DNA from: Cohnella rhizosphaerae
GTDB lineage: Bacteria > Bacillota > Bacilli > Paenibacillales > Paenibacillaceae
Assembly: GCF_029525575.1 (NCBI RefSeq)
Contig: NZ_JAPDIA010000009.1
Coordinates: 310,001-374,000 of the forward strand
Length of the DNA stretch: 64,000 bases
Reading direction: 5' to 3'
Made by a program: the position numbers and the translations under genes. The notes beneath the pieces are model-generated. The model had not been told where the DNA came from. It did no database searches and worked only from the letters and a program-made list of their open reading frames with translations. Of the stretch, positions 39,126 to 48,022 are shown piece after piece (the stretch's first letter is position 1; the number at the start of each line of letters is the position of its first letter).

Positions 39126-39995
39126 TCATCGGGAAGCCGGTTGCGCACGCATAGAGCGCTGCGGGTAGAATCCAATCGCGTCTGCGATGGCGCGCATGTC
39201 GAACACGGGCTTGTGCGCGTGGCCAGGCTGTTCGTAGTAGGACAGGTCGTAGTCCGCCGCACGGTCCCCCAGCACCGAGCGGAGCATGTCGGCCGTAGGA
39301 ATGCTGCAGCTGCTGTCGGGGCCGACCAGGTTCCACGTATGGACGCCGGGCGGCAGCTCAGCTTCGGCCGTGCGAACGATACCCGCGACGATGTCGCTGA
39401 CGTACACATGGCTCAGGCGCACGAAGGGGATCGTCAACTTCGTTCCGGCGTCTACCGGCTGCGGCGTCCAGTCTGCACCCACGACTGCGCCTAATCGCAG
39501 ATTGACGAAGCGCGTGTCCGGATGCAGGCGATGGAAATAGTGCGTTACCTGCTCGGCCATCGCCTTGCTGAGGCCGTAGGCGTCCGTCGCCAGACAGGGG
39601 TGCTCGTCCGGGATCGGCAGCCGCTCCGGCAGGAAACCGCTGCCGAGACAACCGGGAGCGGCGACCGAGCTGGCCGAGACGAACCTTTCGGCGCCCCTGT
39701 CGAGCAAGTAACGGAACAGCCGCCTCGTACCCAGTACGTTTACGGATAAGCCGTCCTCCTCGCTGCAGCCGCCCGTCACCGCAGCCAGATGAATAACGGT
39801 ATCGATTCGATAGGCATCCAACTGCCGCAAGTCCTCGAACCGATCGAACGAACCCCGCACATGGACGCACCCGGCATCGTCCCGTTCCAACGCCTTGCCG
39901 CCGCGCGACAGACAGACGACTTCATGGCTGCCGGCCAGACGCGGGGCCAGCTCGCGGCCGATGAACCCGGTCGCTCCGGTAATCAGGATCGCCAT
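39126..39995 (-). CDS. NAD-dependent epimerase/dehydratase (extended SDR)
   Basis: 289 residues. The Rossmann motif is GATGFIG near the N-terminus, HLAAVTGG follows, and the catalytic Y-x-x-x-K is YGLSK. The stretch LRLGAVVG and a late substrate region end the fold. It starts 1 base after the stop of the dehydrogenase gene, so the two form an operon. A sugar nucleotide or small carbonyl is the likely substrate, not identifiable here. Confidence 0.88.
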   Translation of the reverse strand: MAILITGATGFIGRELAPRLAGSHEVVCLSRGGKALERDDAGCVHVRGSFDRFEDLRQLDAYRIDTVIHLAAVTGGCSEEDGLSVNVLGTRRLFRYLLDRGAERFVSASSVAAPGCLGSGFLPERLPIPDEHPCLATDAYGLSKAMAEQVTHYFHRLHPDTRFVNLRLGAVVGADWTPQPVDAGTKLTIPFVRLSHVYVSDIVAGIVRTAEAELPPGVHTWNLVGPDSSCSIPTADMLRSVLGDRAADYDLSYYEQPGHAHKPVFDMRAIADAIGFYPQRSMRAQPASR

Positions 39996-39996
39996 G

Positions 39997-40957
39997 CTAA
40001 TTCACCTGCTCCCAGTTAATAACGATGCCGTTGTATGCGTTGCGCTGCTTCGTGAACAGTTGGTTATACAGTTCAGGCGAAGCGTCCCACCGCACTTCAT
40101 GCGAGATCAGGCCCGCCAGGTTCAGACTGCCGGATTCGATGAGCCGGATCACGCCTTCGCGCGAGGGGCGGTCGCCGATGAAGCAGGGGGAAGATTGCGT
40201 TCAGCTGCTTGCTGTGCGGCACGTCGTAGCGGAATCCGACCCGGTCCGGATACCAGCCGAGGAAGACGAACGTTCCCTTGCGCCGAGAGGCGTCCAGCGC
40301 ATCGTCCAGCAGTGCCTCAAAGCCGGTCGATTCGGCGACGATGTCGATTCCCTCGGGGAACCGGGCGCGGATCGCCGACGGCACGGACTGCACCGAGGCG
40401 TCGATTGCCCAGTCCGCGCAGTACGCCCGGGACCGCGCCAGGCGATCGGCCGAGATGTCGGAGACCACGACATAGGCGCCGCGCAGACGGGCGAGCATAG
40501 CCGCGCACTGGCCGATCAGCCCTTGCCCGACGACGTACACGGTGTCGCCCGTATTGACCTTGGCCAGGTTCCAGGCGTTGGCGGCGACGCAGGGCTGGAC
40601 GAACATCGCGCAATCCCGCAGCGAAGCCTCCGAAGCGAGCGCGTGCACATGATGTCTGCTCGCCTTCACATACTGCGCATGCGCGCCGTTGCAGAATACC
40701 GTCACGAAGTCGCCGATCTTGACCGTGTCGGCCGCATTCGCCCCGACCTCGACGACCGTGCCGCTGGCCTGATACCCGTTGACGAAGGGCGGCGGGCCAT
40801 AATCCTGCCGTCTTCCTTCGGCGATCCACATCTCCGTACCGATGCTGATCCCGGAATAGGCGGTCCGGATCATAATCGAATCGTCGTCGATCACAGGGTC
40901 CGGCATCTCCATGATTTCCGCCCGCTTGCCGAGCTCCGTTACTGCCAATGCTTTCAT
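39997..40957 (-). CDS. Medium-chain dehydrogenase, zinc-ligand-poor (one frame break)
   Basis: Corrected length is 319 residues. The G5 run at 40186-40190 carries one extra base; correction gives AIFPCFIGDRPSREGVIRLIESG and a C-terminus ending NGIVINWEQVN. The fold is MDR (NGYQASGTVVEVG, GDFVTVF, VVGQGLIGQCAAMLARLRGA). The usual catalytic zinc Cys in CGTD/CGSD is replaced here by SGISIGTEM, and the four-Cys structural lobe is absent, so it is not a classical alcohol dehydrogenase. It is divergent from an AraC regulator and co-transcribed with an epimerase-like SDR. Confidence 0.85.
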
Positions 40958-41055
40958 CGCTTTCCAGCCGCCTTTCGTTATAATGAAGCTGTACGTTGTT
41001 ATCGTAGCCCCCTACCGGGCAAATCGCGATGGCAATTATTCAGACTCGGATGGCG

Positions 41056-41079
41056 GATATACCGATATACCGATATCGT
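41056..41079 (+). promoter_or_regulatory. Three tandem GATAT octamers upstream of the AraC gene
   Basis: GATATACC, GATATACC and GATATCGT follow without gaps in the divergent region. Tandem half-sites are typical for AraC-type proteins, but the 8-base period is short. A TATAAT is at 40979-40984. Autoregulation is possible. Confidence 0.35.
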
Positions 41080-41113
41080 ACAAGAAAACAAAGAGGGCAG
41101 AGGAGGGGTGAGC

Positions 41114-42005
41114 ATGACGCTGGGCGCCGTGTACCTGGGAGAGCAGTTTTTCAGGCCGGGAGAATCGTTTCGTATCGTCAAACACTCGGAAGCGGTCATC
41201 GGCGGGCAGCGGCCTCACGCCCACGACTTTGTCGAGATTTGCTACGTCTATGCGGGTGCGGGCTATCACGAGGTCGGCGAAGAGATCTACCGGGTGGCCA
41301 AGGGAGACCTGTTCCTGATCAACTATGAGGTCAAGCACGCCTTTTACCGCGATCCGGAGGACGAAGAGCTCATTACCTACAACCTTTTGTTTCTTCCGGG
41401 CTTCATGGACGACAGCCTGCTGCCGTTCCAGGACTTCACGAGTCTGACGATGTCCTATCTGTTCAAGGACAGCTGGACCGAGGGACGCGTACGGGAGAAT
41501 CTTCGCCTGAATGCCGAGGAGCAGCGGGAGTTCGACGAGCTGATCGGCAAGATGGAGCGGGAGTACAACGGTCAGCTTGAGGGGTACAACGCGGTGCTGC
41601 GGGCTTATATGATCGAGCTGATCGTCAAAATGATGCGGGGCTACCAGCGGAGAAGCGCGGCCGATGAGCGGCAGCCCAGGCGTAAATCCGAGATCGAGGC
41701 GGTGCTCCGATATCTCGATACCCATTACCGCGAGCCGTTCCGCCTCGCGGAATTGGCCAAGCGGACCTTTTTCAGTAAAAACTACTTCAGCCAGCTGTTT
41801 AAGGAAACGACCGGCATGACCGCGATGCAATATGTGCAGCAGGTGCGTATCGAAGAGGCATGCAGGATGATGCAGGACCCGGACAAAAAAGATGGCGAAG
41901 ATCGCCCTGGACGTCGGGTATGCGGATTACAAGACGTTTTATCTGGCGTTTAAAAAGCAGAAGGGACGCTCGCCGCACGAATATCGAAGCGGCTTGACCC
42001 GGTAA
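41114..42005 (+). CDS. AraC-family regulator with cupin sensor (one frame break)
   Basis: Corrected length is 296 residues. A GAGGAGG site precedes the ATG. The N-terminal AraC-binding cupin (GQRPHAHDFVEICYVYAGAGYHEVGEE) leads to a C-terminal HTH pair (LAKRTFFSKNYFSQLFKETTGMTAMQYVQQ). One extra A in the run 41885-41890 breaks the second HTH; removing it gives KKMAKIALDVGYADYKTFYLAFKKQKGRSPHEYR. It is divergent from the dehydrogenase/epimerase operon, its probable target. Confidence 0.9.
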
Positions 42006-42060
42006 GCGGCACTGGTATAGCAAGGGAAGGGTAAGTAAGTCCCCCCCCAAGGACAAGTCT

Positions 42061-42231
42061 TGCGGGCCAGTCCGCCACTGGCGGCATACTCCCACTCGGC
42101 CTCGGTCGGTTACCAACGTCCAATTCAAAGCTTCTGTTGTAGCGACGGGCTACGTCTCCGAGGCGGAGCGCTTCGGCGGGTCCTACGCCTTTCACCTTTT
42201 CGTCGTTCGGGGATTTGAAGGTTGCGCTTAA
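42061..42231 (+). pseudogene. Remnant of a formylglycine-generating-enzyme/SUMF1-like gene
   Basis: An open stretch ending at TAA 42229-42231 reads VTN-VQF, then VVATGYVSEAERFGGSYAFH. This matches the conserved VTN-x-QF and ATGYVTEAE-FG pattern near the N-terminus of SUMF1/FGE-fold proteins. There is no start and nothing of the remaining 200 or so residues. It is a short decayed fragment between two intact genes. Confidence 0.55.
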
Positions 42232-42237
42232 ATGCGG

Positions 42238-42780
42238 CTAGCCGTACAGCGCGATGCCGACCAGGCCGGATAGGAGAATGACGACGAACGGATGCTTGTG
42301 CAAATAGATGAGCGCGAACAGGGAGCCGACGAATATCGCGAGCTGGCACCAGGTCCGCCAATCCGGCGCTGCCGTCACCATGCCGGCGTGCCGCGCGAAC
42401 GATACGGCCGCATACGCGACGAGTCCGACGACGACGGCCCGCAAGCCGTAGAAGGCCGCCGCCACCCTTGGGTTGTCGCGATAGCGGAAAAAAAGCTTGC
42501 CCGCCGCGAGAATGAGCGCGAACGAAGGCAGCACGACGGCCAGCGCCGCCAAAGCCGCTCCGAGCCATCCGGCCTGCCGGTAGCCTACGGCGACCGCGAT
42601 ATTCGTGGCGATCGGACCTGGAGACATGCCCGCGACGGCTACGATGTCCGCGAACTGGCCCGCCTCCATCCAGCGATAGCGGTTTAGAATCTCTTCCTGA
42701 ATGAGCGGGATCATCGCATAGCCGCCGCCGAACGAGACGAGCCCGACCAGGAAAAACATGGCGAACAGATGGATCAGCAT
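42238..42780 (-). CDS. Chromate transporter, short-chain CHR subunit
   Basis: About 180 residues, with the start at 42780 after GAGGTGGAGG. The CHR signature is present: GLVSFGGGYAMIPLIQEE near the N-terminus and MSPGPIATNIAVAVGY. Five or six helices are predicted. The half-length form normally works as a heterodimer with a second CHR gene, which here lies 23 bases upstream. Some members export chromate, but the natural substrate is often unknown. Confidence 0.88.
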   Translation of the reverse strand: MLIHLFAMFFLVGLVSFGGGYAMIPLIQEEILNRYRWMEAGQFADIVAVAGMSPGPIATNIAVAVGYRQAGWLGAALAALAVVLPSFALILAAGKLFFRYRDNPRVAAAFYGLRAVVVGLVAYAAVSFARHAGMVTAAPDWRTWCQLAIFVGSLFALIYLHKHPFVVILLSGLVGIALYG

Positions 42781-42803
42781 GCCCTCCACCTCATTTGCTC
42801 AGA

Positions 42804-43403
42804 TTATATCATGTAATCGTACACGGGCTCTTTGTCCTTGATTTTCGTTTCCTTTCCCCTTAACGCTCGGAAATGGACCCAAAGCATGCCTGCGGCTGCG
42901 CCCAAGGCGATGACCCATAGCGGATGAATGCCGGTAAAAAGCAGGAGCGCGGCCCCCGTCGCGAGCGCGCCGGAGGCGAAATCCACGATCGAGGAGCGGG
43001 CGACCTTGATCGCCGCGAAGGCGATAAGCGCGGCGACCGTGGCTCGTATAGCGGTAAACGCCGCCTCGATTTTCGGATTGTCCTTGAATTGAACGTAGAA
43101 GACCGACAAGACGATCATGAGGACGAAGGTGGGCAGGCAGATGCCGAGCAGCGCCGCGATCGCGCCGGAGACGCCGGCGATGCGATAGCCGATGAAGGCG
43201 GCGGAATTCGCCGCGACGGCGCCCGGCACGGTGCCGGATACCGCGAATAAATCGGCGACTTCCTCCCGGCGCAGCCAGCTTTTCTTTTCGACGACCTCGC
43301 GTTCGATGGCGGGAATCAGCGCGTATCCGCCTCCGAACGTTAAAGGGCTCATTTTCAAAAATACGAGGAAGAGTGAGAGATGGAGCTTTCTTTTGTCGGT
43401 CAT
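42804..43403 (-). CDS. Chromate transporter, short-chain CHR subunit
   Basis: About 199 residues starting MTDKRK at 43403, with a GGGAGG site 7 bases upstream. CHR motifs are SPLTFGGGYALIPAIEREVV and SGTVPGAVAANSAAFIGY. It pairs with the downstream CHR gene as in Bacillus short-chain pairs. Confidence 0.88.
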   Translation of the reverse strand: MTDKRKLHLSLFLVFLKMSPLTFGGGYALIPAIEREVVEKKSWLRREEVADLFAVSGTVPGAVAANSAAFIGYRIAGVSGAIAALLGICLPTFVLMIVLSVFYVQFKDNPKIEAAFTAIRATVAALIAFAAIKVARSSIVDFASGALATGAALLLFTGIHPLWVIALGAAAGMLWVHFRALRGKETKIKDKEPVYDYMI

Positions 43404-43550
43404 GGCAGAGCCTCCCGTCTTCAATAGTATAGCATCTTAAAACCAAAATGGAATAAAGTATGGGGTCTTCGTATGGCTCGCCGCAGGGCGTTTCGTTATA
43501 ATGATAGAAATGATGAGAGCCGAACGAACGAGTGAGGATGTGCCCCATCG

Positions 43551-44747
43551 ATGGATCGCGCGAATCGAGTGCTTACGTCTAAGGAATTGATCTACCGCCA
43601 TATCGCCGAGCAGGGCGCCGTTTCCAAGGCCGAGCTGCTGGATCGTTTTCGGATTCCGAGCAGCACGCTGACGCGGACGCTTGAAGAGATGATCGCGGAC
43701 CGGCTAATTCAGGCATCGGGTCTCGGCCCGTCCAGCGGCGGCAGAAGGCCGATCGTATACGAGACGAACCCGGCATTCGGTTATTTTTTCGGTCTCGAGA
43801 TTTCACGTTCCCATGCTTCGCTCGGCTTCTTCGACGTCCGCATGAATCCGATGTCGTTCACCCGCTGGCGCATGGACGAGGCGATGACGCCGGACAGGCT
43901 GATCGCGCATGCCGAGCAATCGGTCAAGGCCATCCTGTTCGATCACAAGATCGAGCCCGGCCAGGTGAGAGGCTTTGGCATCGGCGCCGTCGGACCGCTG
44001 GACCGCGAGCGCGGCATCGTGCTTCGGCCGCTCCACTTCGCGGCGCCGGGCTGGCAGGACGTCCCGATCCGCCGAATGGCCGAGGAAGCGACCGGGTTCG
44101 CGGCGCGCCTCGAAAACGGCGCGAACGCGGCGCTCATGGGCGAGCGCTGGGCGCTGCGGCGTTCCAATCCCCAGCATATGCTGTACGTGCATGCCGGGAT
44201 CGGGCTGCGCTCCGCGATGATGTCGAACGGCCGGATCGTCCACGGCTCGATCGATCTGGAGGGCGCCGTCGGACAGATGATCGTTCAGGCGGACGGCACG
44301 CGGCTGCACGAGGGAGGCAACTTCGGCGCCCTGGAGGCGTACGCCTCCATTCAGGCGCTTGAGAAGCAGGCGCAATCGCAGGCCGAGCTGGGACGCGGCG
44401 GCTGGACGGAGCGGCTGCGGATCGCGCCGGAGCAGATCCGTTACGACGATCTGCTTCAGGCGCTGAGAGAGGGGCATCCGCCGGCCGTCGAGCTGTTCGA
44501 CGGCGCGGCAGTATACCTCGGCATCGGCCTCGCCAATATGATCAACATGTTCCATCCGGAGACGGTCATTCTGGGCGGGGCGCTTATCTACTCGGATGAA
44601 CGCTTTTACAAAGCAGCCATCGAGACCGCGCGCCGGCACGTATACTACTATCCGGCGTACCAGCCGGCATTCACCAAGGGCGAGCTGCGCGAGGACGCCG
44701 TCGCCACGGGCGCCGCGCTTATGATGTGGAGGCGGATGGAGGTCTAG
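43551..44747 (+). CDS. ROK-family transcriptional regulator (NagC/XylR type)
   Basis: 398 residues. An N-terminal winged HTH (SKAELLDRFRIPSSTLTRTLEEMIADRLI) is followed by a ROK sugar-kinase fold (FGLEISRSHASLGFFD, GIGAVGPLDRERGIV, ENGANAALMGERW, FHPETVILGG). The zinc-binding Cys cluster of true ROK kinases is absent, consistent with a regulator. TATAAT at 43497-43502 is a possible -10. The sugar and targets are unknown; no sugar operon adjoins it directly. Confidence 0.9.
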   Translation: MDRANRVLTSKELIYRHIAEQGAVSKAELLDRFRIPSSTLTRTLEEMIADRLIQASGLGPSSGGRRPIVYETNPAFGYFFGLEISRSHASLGFFDVRMNPMSFTRWRMDEAMTPDRLIAHAEQSVKAILFDHKIEPGQVRGFGIGAVGPLDRERGIVLRPLHFAAPGWQDVPIRRMAEEATGFAARLENGANAALMGERWALRRSNPQHMLYVHAGIGLRSAMMSNGRIVHGSIDLEGAVGQMIVQADGTRLHEGGNFGALEAYASIQALEKQAQSQAELGRGGWTERLRIAPEQIRYDDLLQALREGHPPAVELFDGAAVYLGIGLANMINMFHPETVILGGALIYSDERFYKAAIETARRHVYYYPAYQPAFTKGELREDAVATGAALMMWRRMEV

Positions 44748-44792
44748 GTACCGGAGCATGAGGCGAGTTATAACGGCAGCGAAGCCCGAAGA

Positions 44793-44832
44793 AAAGGCCC
44801 GCTCCCCGGAAATTCCGGGAGAGCGGGCCTTT
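44793..44832. terminator. Bidirectional terminator between ROK and XRE genes
   Basis: AAAGGCCCGCTC-CCCGGAA pairs with TTCCGGG-GAGCGGGCCTTT, one of the longest hairpins in the window, between converging genes. Confidence 0.9.
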
Positions 44833-44837
44833 GCGCA

Positions 44838-45392
44838 TCATGAGGGGTAATGGATGAGCGTAATATAGGTAGTGACCTGGCCGGTATTGTTCCGGTACGC
44901 GTGCGGCTGGTCGGCGGGGAAGCGCACGGCGTTGCCCGCGGCCACCGCGTACGTATCGCCGCCGACTTCGACGTCGAGCGAGCCGTCCGTCACGACGATG
45001 TATTCCTCGACCGCTTCGTTGTGCGGTTCCGATTCGTGGCTGCAGCCGGGATCCATGCGGACCGCGTAGATTTCGAAGCCTTTTCGCTGGTCGTAAGGAA
45101 ACATCGGGAACGAGCGATAGGCGCCGTCCTCCTCTAAAAACGGCTCGATCCCGGCCATGTCGACGAACGTGACTTCCGCCTTCGTCTCTTCAATGAGCGA
45201 CGTAAATGAAATTTTTAAGCCGTTGACGATTTTCCATAGCACGGAGATCGTCGGATTGGAGTCGCCCCGCTCGATCTGGCCGATCATCGCCTTGCTGACG
45301 CCCGTCAGCTCGGCTACCTGGTCCAGGCTGAGACCGCGGGATTTGCGCACGGCTTGCAGGTTTTTGCCGACTTTCTTATGAATGGCGTCCAT
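44838..45392 (-). CDS. XRE-family regulator with cupin domain
   Basis: About 184 residues. The ATG at 45392 has a TAGGTGG site. The N-terminal Cro/C1 HTH is GKNLQAVRKSRGLSLDQVAELTGVSKAMIGQIERGDSNPT. The C-terminal cupin has ESEPHNEAVEEYIVV and RFPADQPHAYRN. Cupin-XRE proteins often sense an amino acid or polyamine and control an adjacent catabolic operon. It is divergent from tdh-kbl, so control of threonine catabolism is likely. Confidence 0.9.
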   Translation of the reverse strand: MDAIHKKVGKNLQAVRKSRGLSLDQVAELTGVSKAMIGQIERGDSNPTISVLWKIVNGLKISFTSLIEETKAEVTFVDMAGIEPFLEEDGAYRSFPMFPYDQRKGFEIYAVRMDPGCSHESEPHNEAVEEYIVVTDGSLDVEVGGDTYAVAAGNAVRFPADQPHAYRNNTGQVTTYITLIHYPS

Positions 45393-45468
45393 TATATCCA
45401 CCTAAGTCCCTTTATTTTCTCTCCATTATACCGAACGCCACGCGAATATAAACCCCATAATAATTTCA

Positions 45469-45508
45469 TTGTGCAATATATAATACAATTGTATAATATG
45501 TTGTATAA
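45469..45508 (+). promoter_or_regulatory. tdh promoter with overlapping operator-like repeats
   Basis: TTGTGC (45469-45474), a 17-base spacer and TATAAT (45492-45497) form a good promoter. ATACAATTGTAT (45483-45494) is a perfect palindrome, and TTGTATAA is repeated at 45489-45496 and 45501-45508. These sites overlap the -10, as expected for repression by the divergent XRE-cupin protein. Confidence 0.65.
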
Positions 45509-45540
45509 AGCGGAATTAACTCGATACGAGGGTGATGACC

Positions 45541-46584
45541 ATGCGGGAGAAAACGATGCTCGGCCTGGTGAAAAAGGACCGGGGGCCGGGCGCGGCGCTG
45601 ATGGAGGTGCCGGTACCGGTGCCCGGTCCCGAAGAGGTATTGGTACGGGTAAAGGCGTCTTCCATCTGCGGCACGGATCTGCATATTTACAATTGGGACG
45701 CCTGGGCCGAGCGCGCCGTCGTGACGCCGAACGTCTTCGGACACGAATTCGCGGGCGTCGTCGAAGCCGTCGGCGAGCGGGTGACCAACGTCAAGGTCGG
45801 AGACCGCGTGTCCGGCGAAGGACACATCGTGTGCGGCCACTGCAAGGCCTGCCGGACGGGGAACGGGCATGTATGCGCCAACACGCGCAGCTTCGGCATC
45901 TCGGCGCCGGGCTGCTTCGCCAAGTATGCGGTGCTGCCCGCCGGCAACGTCATTCACAATCGCCCCGAGATGCCGTTCGAGCTGGCATGTTTGCAGGATC
46001 CGCTGGGCAATGCCGTGCAGACCGTGCTCGCCGGCGACATCGTCGGCAGGTCCGTCGCCGTCATCGGCACGGGCGCCATCGGCTTGATGGCGATCGCCGT
46101 GGCGCGCGCATGCGGCGCGGGCAAGATCATCGCCGTCGACGTCCGCGCCAACCGACTGGAGATGGCCAGGCAGATGGGCGCCGACGCGCTCGTCAACAGC
46201 GCGGAGACGCCGATGGCCGAAGCGGTTCGCGCGTTCACCGACGGCGAAGGGGCCGAGGTCGTGCTCGAGATGTCCGGCCACCCGGCGGCCATCCGGGGCG
46301 GGTTCGAGGCGGCGGCGAACGCGGGCCGCATCTCGCTGCTCGGCATCCCGACGGACGACGTGCCGATCGACCTGGCGCGTCACTTGATTTTCAAAGGCAT
46401 CAGCGTTCACGGCATTACCGGCCGCCGCATGTATGAGACATGGTACCAAATGAAAGGGCTGCTCGATTCGGGGGCTTTGCGGCTTGACGGACTGGTCACG
46501 CATACGTTCACGCTGGACCGTTACGAAGAGGCGTTCGAGCTGGTGAAGTCGGGCAATTGCGGCAAGGTCGTATTTACGCATTAG
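45541..46584 (+). CDS. tdh: L-threonine 3-dehydrogenase
   Basis: 347 residues from the ATG at 45541; ATG 45535 is an alternative. It oxidises L-threonine to 2-amino-3-ketobutyrate with NAD. Zinc-site motifs are CGTDLHIYNWD, GHEFAGVVE, and the structural Cys cluster CGHCKACRTGNGHVC. The NAD fold has IGTGAIGLMAIAVA. GRRMYETWYQMKGLL near the C-terminus is typical of Tdh. The kbl gene follows and completes the pathway to glycine and acetyl-CoA. One further residue pattern, PLGNAVQTVL, also fits the family. Confidence 0.93.
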   Translation: MREKTMLGLVKKDRGPGAALMEVPVPVPGPEEVLVRVKASSICGTDLHIYNWDAWAERAVVTPNVFGHEFAGVVEAVGERVTNVKVGDRVSGEGHIVCGHCKACRTGNGHVCANTRSFGISAPGCFAKYAVLPAGNVIHNRPEMPFELACLQDPLGNAVQTVLAGDIVGRSVAVIGTGAIGLMAIAVARACGAGKIIAVDVRANRLEMARQMGADALVNSAETPMAEAVRAFTDGEGAEVVLEMSGHPAAIRGGFEAAANAGRISLLGIPTDDVPIDLARHLIFKGISVHGITGRRMYETWYQMKGLLDSGALRLDGLVTHTFTLDRYEEAFELVKSGNCGKVVFTH

Positions 46585-46629
46585 TCGCGCATGGAAACGA
46601 ACGATAAGAGAGGGGCCGACAGATCAACG

Positions 46630-47805
46630 ATGGCAAACCTGGACTTTTTATCGAAGGAACTGGAGCAGCTCAAGGCGGACGGCCGATACCGGCCGCTGAC
46701 GGAATGGGAGGGCGGATCGGGCAGCTGGATGACGCTCGGCGGACGCCGGGTGCTGCAGATGTCCTCCAACAACTACTTGGGCTTGACCGCGCATCCGGAG
46801 CTGAAGCGAGCCGCGATCGAAGCGATCGAAAAATACGGCGTCGGCAGCGGCTCCGTCCGCACGATCGCCGGCACGCTCGACATTCATGGGAAGCTGGAAC
46901 GAGAGCTGGCCGCGTTCAAGGGCACCGAGGCGACGCTGGTGTTCCAATCCGGATTCACGACGAATCAGGGGATCCTCGGGTCGATCCTGGGGCCGGACGA
47001 TGTCGTCATCAGCGACGAGCTCAACCATGCCAGCATCATCGACGGCATCCGGCTGACCAAGGCGAGCCGCAAGGTGTTCGCCCACAAGGATCTCGACCAA
47101 TTGGAGCAGGCGCTGAAGGAGAGCGCGTCCTACCGCGCCCGCGTCGTCGTCACCGACGGCGTGTTCAGCATGGACGGGGACATTGCGCCGCTGCCGGCCA
47201 TCGTCGAGCTCGCGGAGCGGTACGATGCCGTCGTGTATGTCGACGATGCGCATGCGAGCGGCGTCCTCGGACGCAACGGCAAAGGCTCGACGGATCACTT
47301 CGGCCTCCACGGGCGGGTGCACATCCAGGTCGGCACGCTGTCCAAGGCGATCGGCGTATCCGGCGGATATATGGCGGGCTCCGCGCTGCTCAAGGATTAT
47401 TTGATTCACAAGGCGCGCTCGTTTCTGTTCAGCACGTCGCAGACGCCGGCCGTCGCCGCTTCTTGCCTGGCCGCGGTGAAGGTGCTCGGACGCAGCCCCG
47501 AGCTGATCGAGCGGCTGTGGAGCAACGCGAATTATTGCAGGGAAAAGCTGCTCGCGCTCGGCTTCGACACGGGGATGAGCGAGACGCCGATCATCCCGAT
47601 CATCGTCGGCTCGCCCGCGGATACGATGCGGTTCTCCGATGCGCTGCTCGCCGAAGGCGTGTATGCGCAGGGCATCGTCTATCCGACGGTCGCGATGGAC
47701 AAGGGGAGAGTGAGACTGATCGTGACGGCGTCGCATACGCGCGAGGATCTCGACTTCGCGCTGGACGCGCTGGCCCGAACGGGGCGGATCGCTGGACTGA
47801 TCTGA
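46630..47805 (+). CDS. kbl: Glycine C-acetyltransferase (2-amino-3-ketobutyrate CoA ligase)
   Basis: 391 residues from the ATG at 46630 (MANLDFLSKELEQL), which matches the family N-terminus; an in-frame ATG at 46591 has no binding site. It is a PLP enzyme of the alpha-oxoamine synthase family. SDELNHASIIDGIRL, VDDAHASGVLG and the Schiff-base Lys239 in TLSKAIG are present. It cleaves the Tdh product with CoA to glycine and acetyl-CoA, operon-linked to tdh. Confidence 0.93.
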   Translation: MANLDFLSKELEQLKADGRYRPLTEWEGGSGSWMTLGGRRVLQMSSNNYLGLTAHPELKRAAIEAIEKYGVGSGSVRTIAGTLDIHGKLERELAAFKGTEATLVFQSGFTTNQGILGSILGPDDVVISDELNHASIIDGIRLTKASRKVFAHKDLDQLEQALKESASYRARVVVTDGVFSMDGDIAPLPAIVELAERYDAVVYVDDAHASGVLGRNGKGSTDHFGLHGRVHIQVGTLSKAIGVSGGYMAGSALLKDYLIHKARSFLFSTSQTPAVAASCLAAVKVLGRSPELIERLWSNANYCREKLLALGFDTGMSETPIIPIIVGSPADTMRFSDALLAEGVYAQGIVYPTVAMDKGRVRLIVTASHTREDLDFALDALARTGRIAGLI

Positions 47806-47814
47806 TTCCGACTT

Positions 47815-47892
47815 CGGCTTGTCGCTGGCCCAGCTCGCGCTCGCCTGGATGCCGCGCAGTGGGCGGAATTCGAGGCCGTGCGGGGCCGCTAG
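47815..47892 (+). pseudogene. Possible aldo/keto reductase fragment
   Basis: Directly after kbl, one frame reads FGLSLAQLALAWMPRS, like the conserved GLSLAQLALAWLL helix of aldo/keto reductases. The following bases in another frame end EFEAVRGR and a stop. Nothing else of the gene is present. This could be chance similarity. Confidence 0.35.
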
Positions 47893-47912
47893 GCGCGTCA
47901 CTTAAAAAACGT

Positions 47913-47954
47913 AAGCCCCTGTCCTCCGGCGGTCGCCGGCTGCAGGGGCTTTTT
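47913..47954 (+). terminator. Terminator after tdh-kbl
   Basis: AAGCCCCTG pairs with CAGGGGCTT with an inner CCGGCG/CGCCGG stem, then T5. Confidence 0.88.
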
Positions 47955-48022
47955 GCGCTGCGCGTCGGATTGCTATACTTAAACCAGATGAACATCGTCA
48001 ACGGATGAGGAGGCGCTGGAGC

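Noticed and set aside
37927..39168. A 413-codon version of the AAA ATPase gene
   Set aside because: The upstream part runs through a terminator and lacks a binding site; the ATG at 38242 has one, and the end is caused by a frame break.
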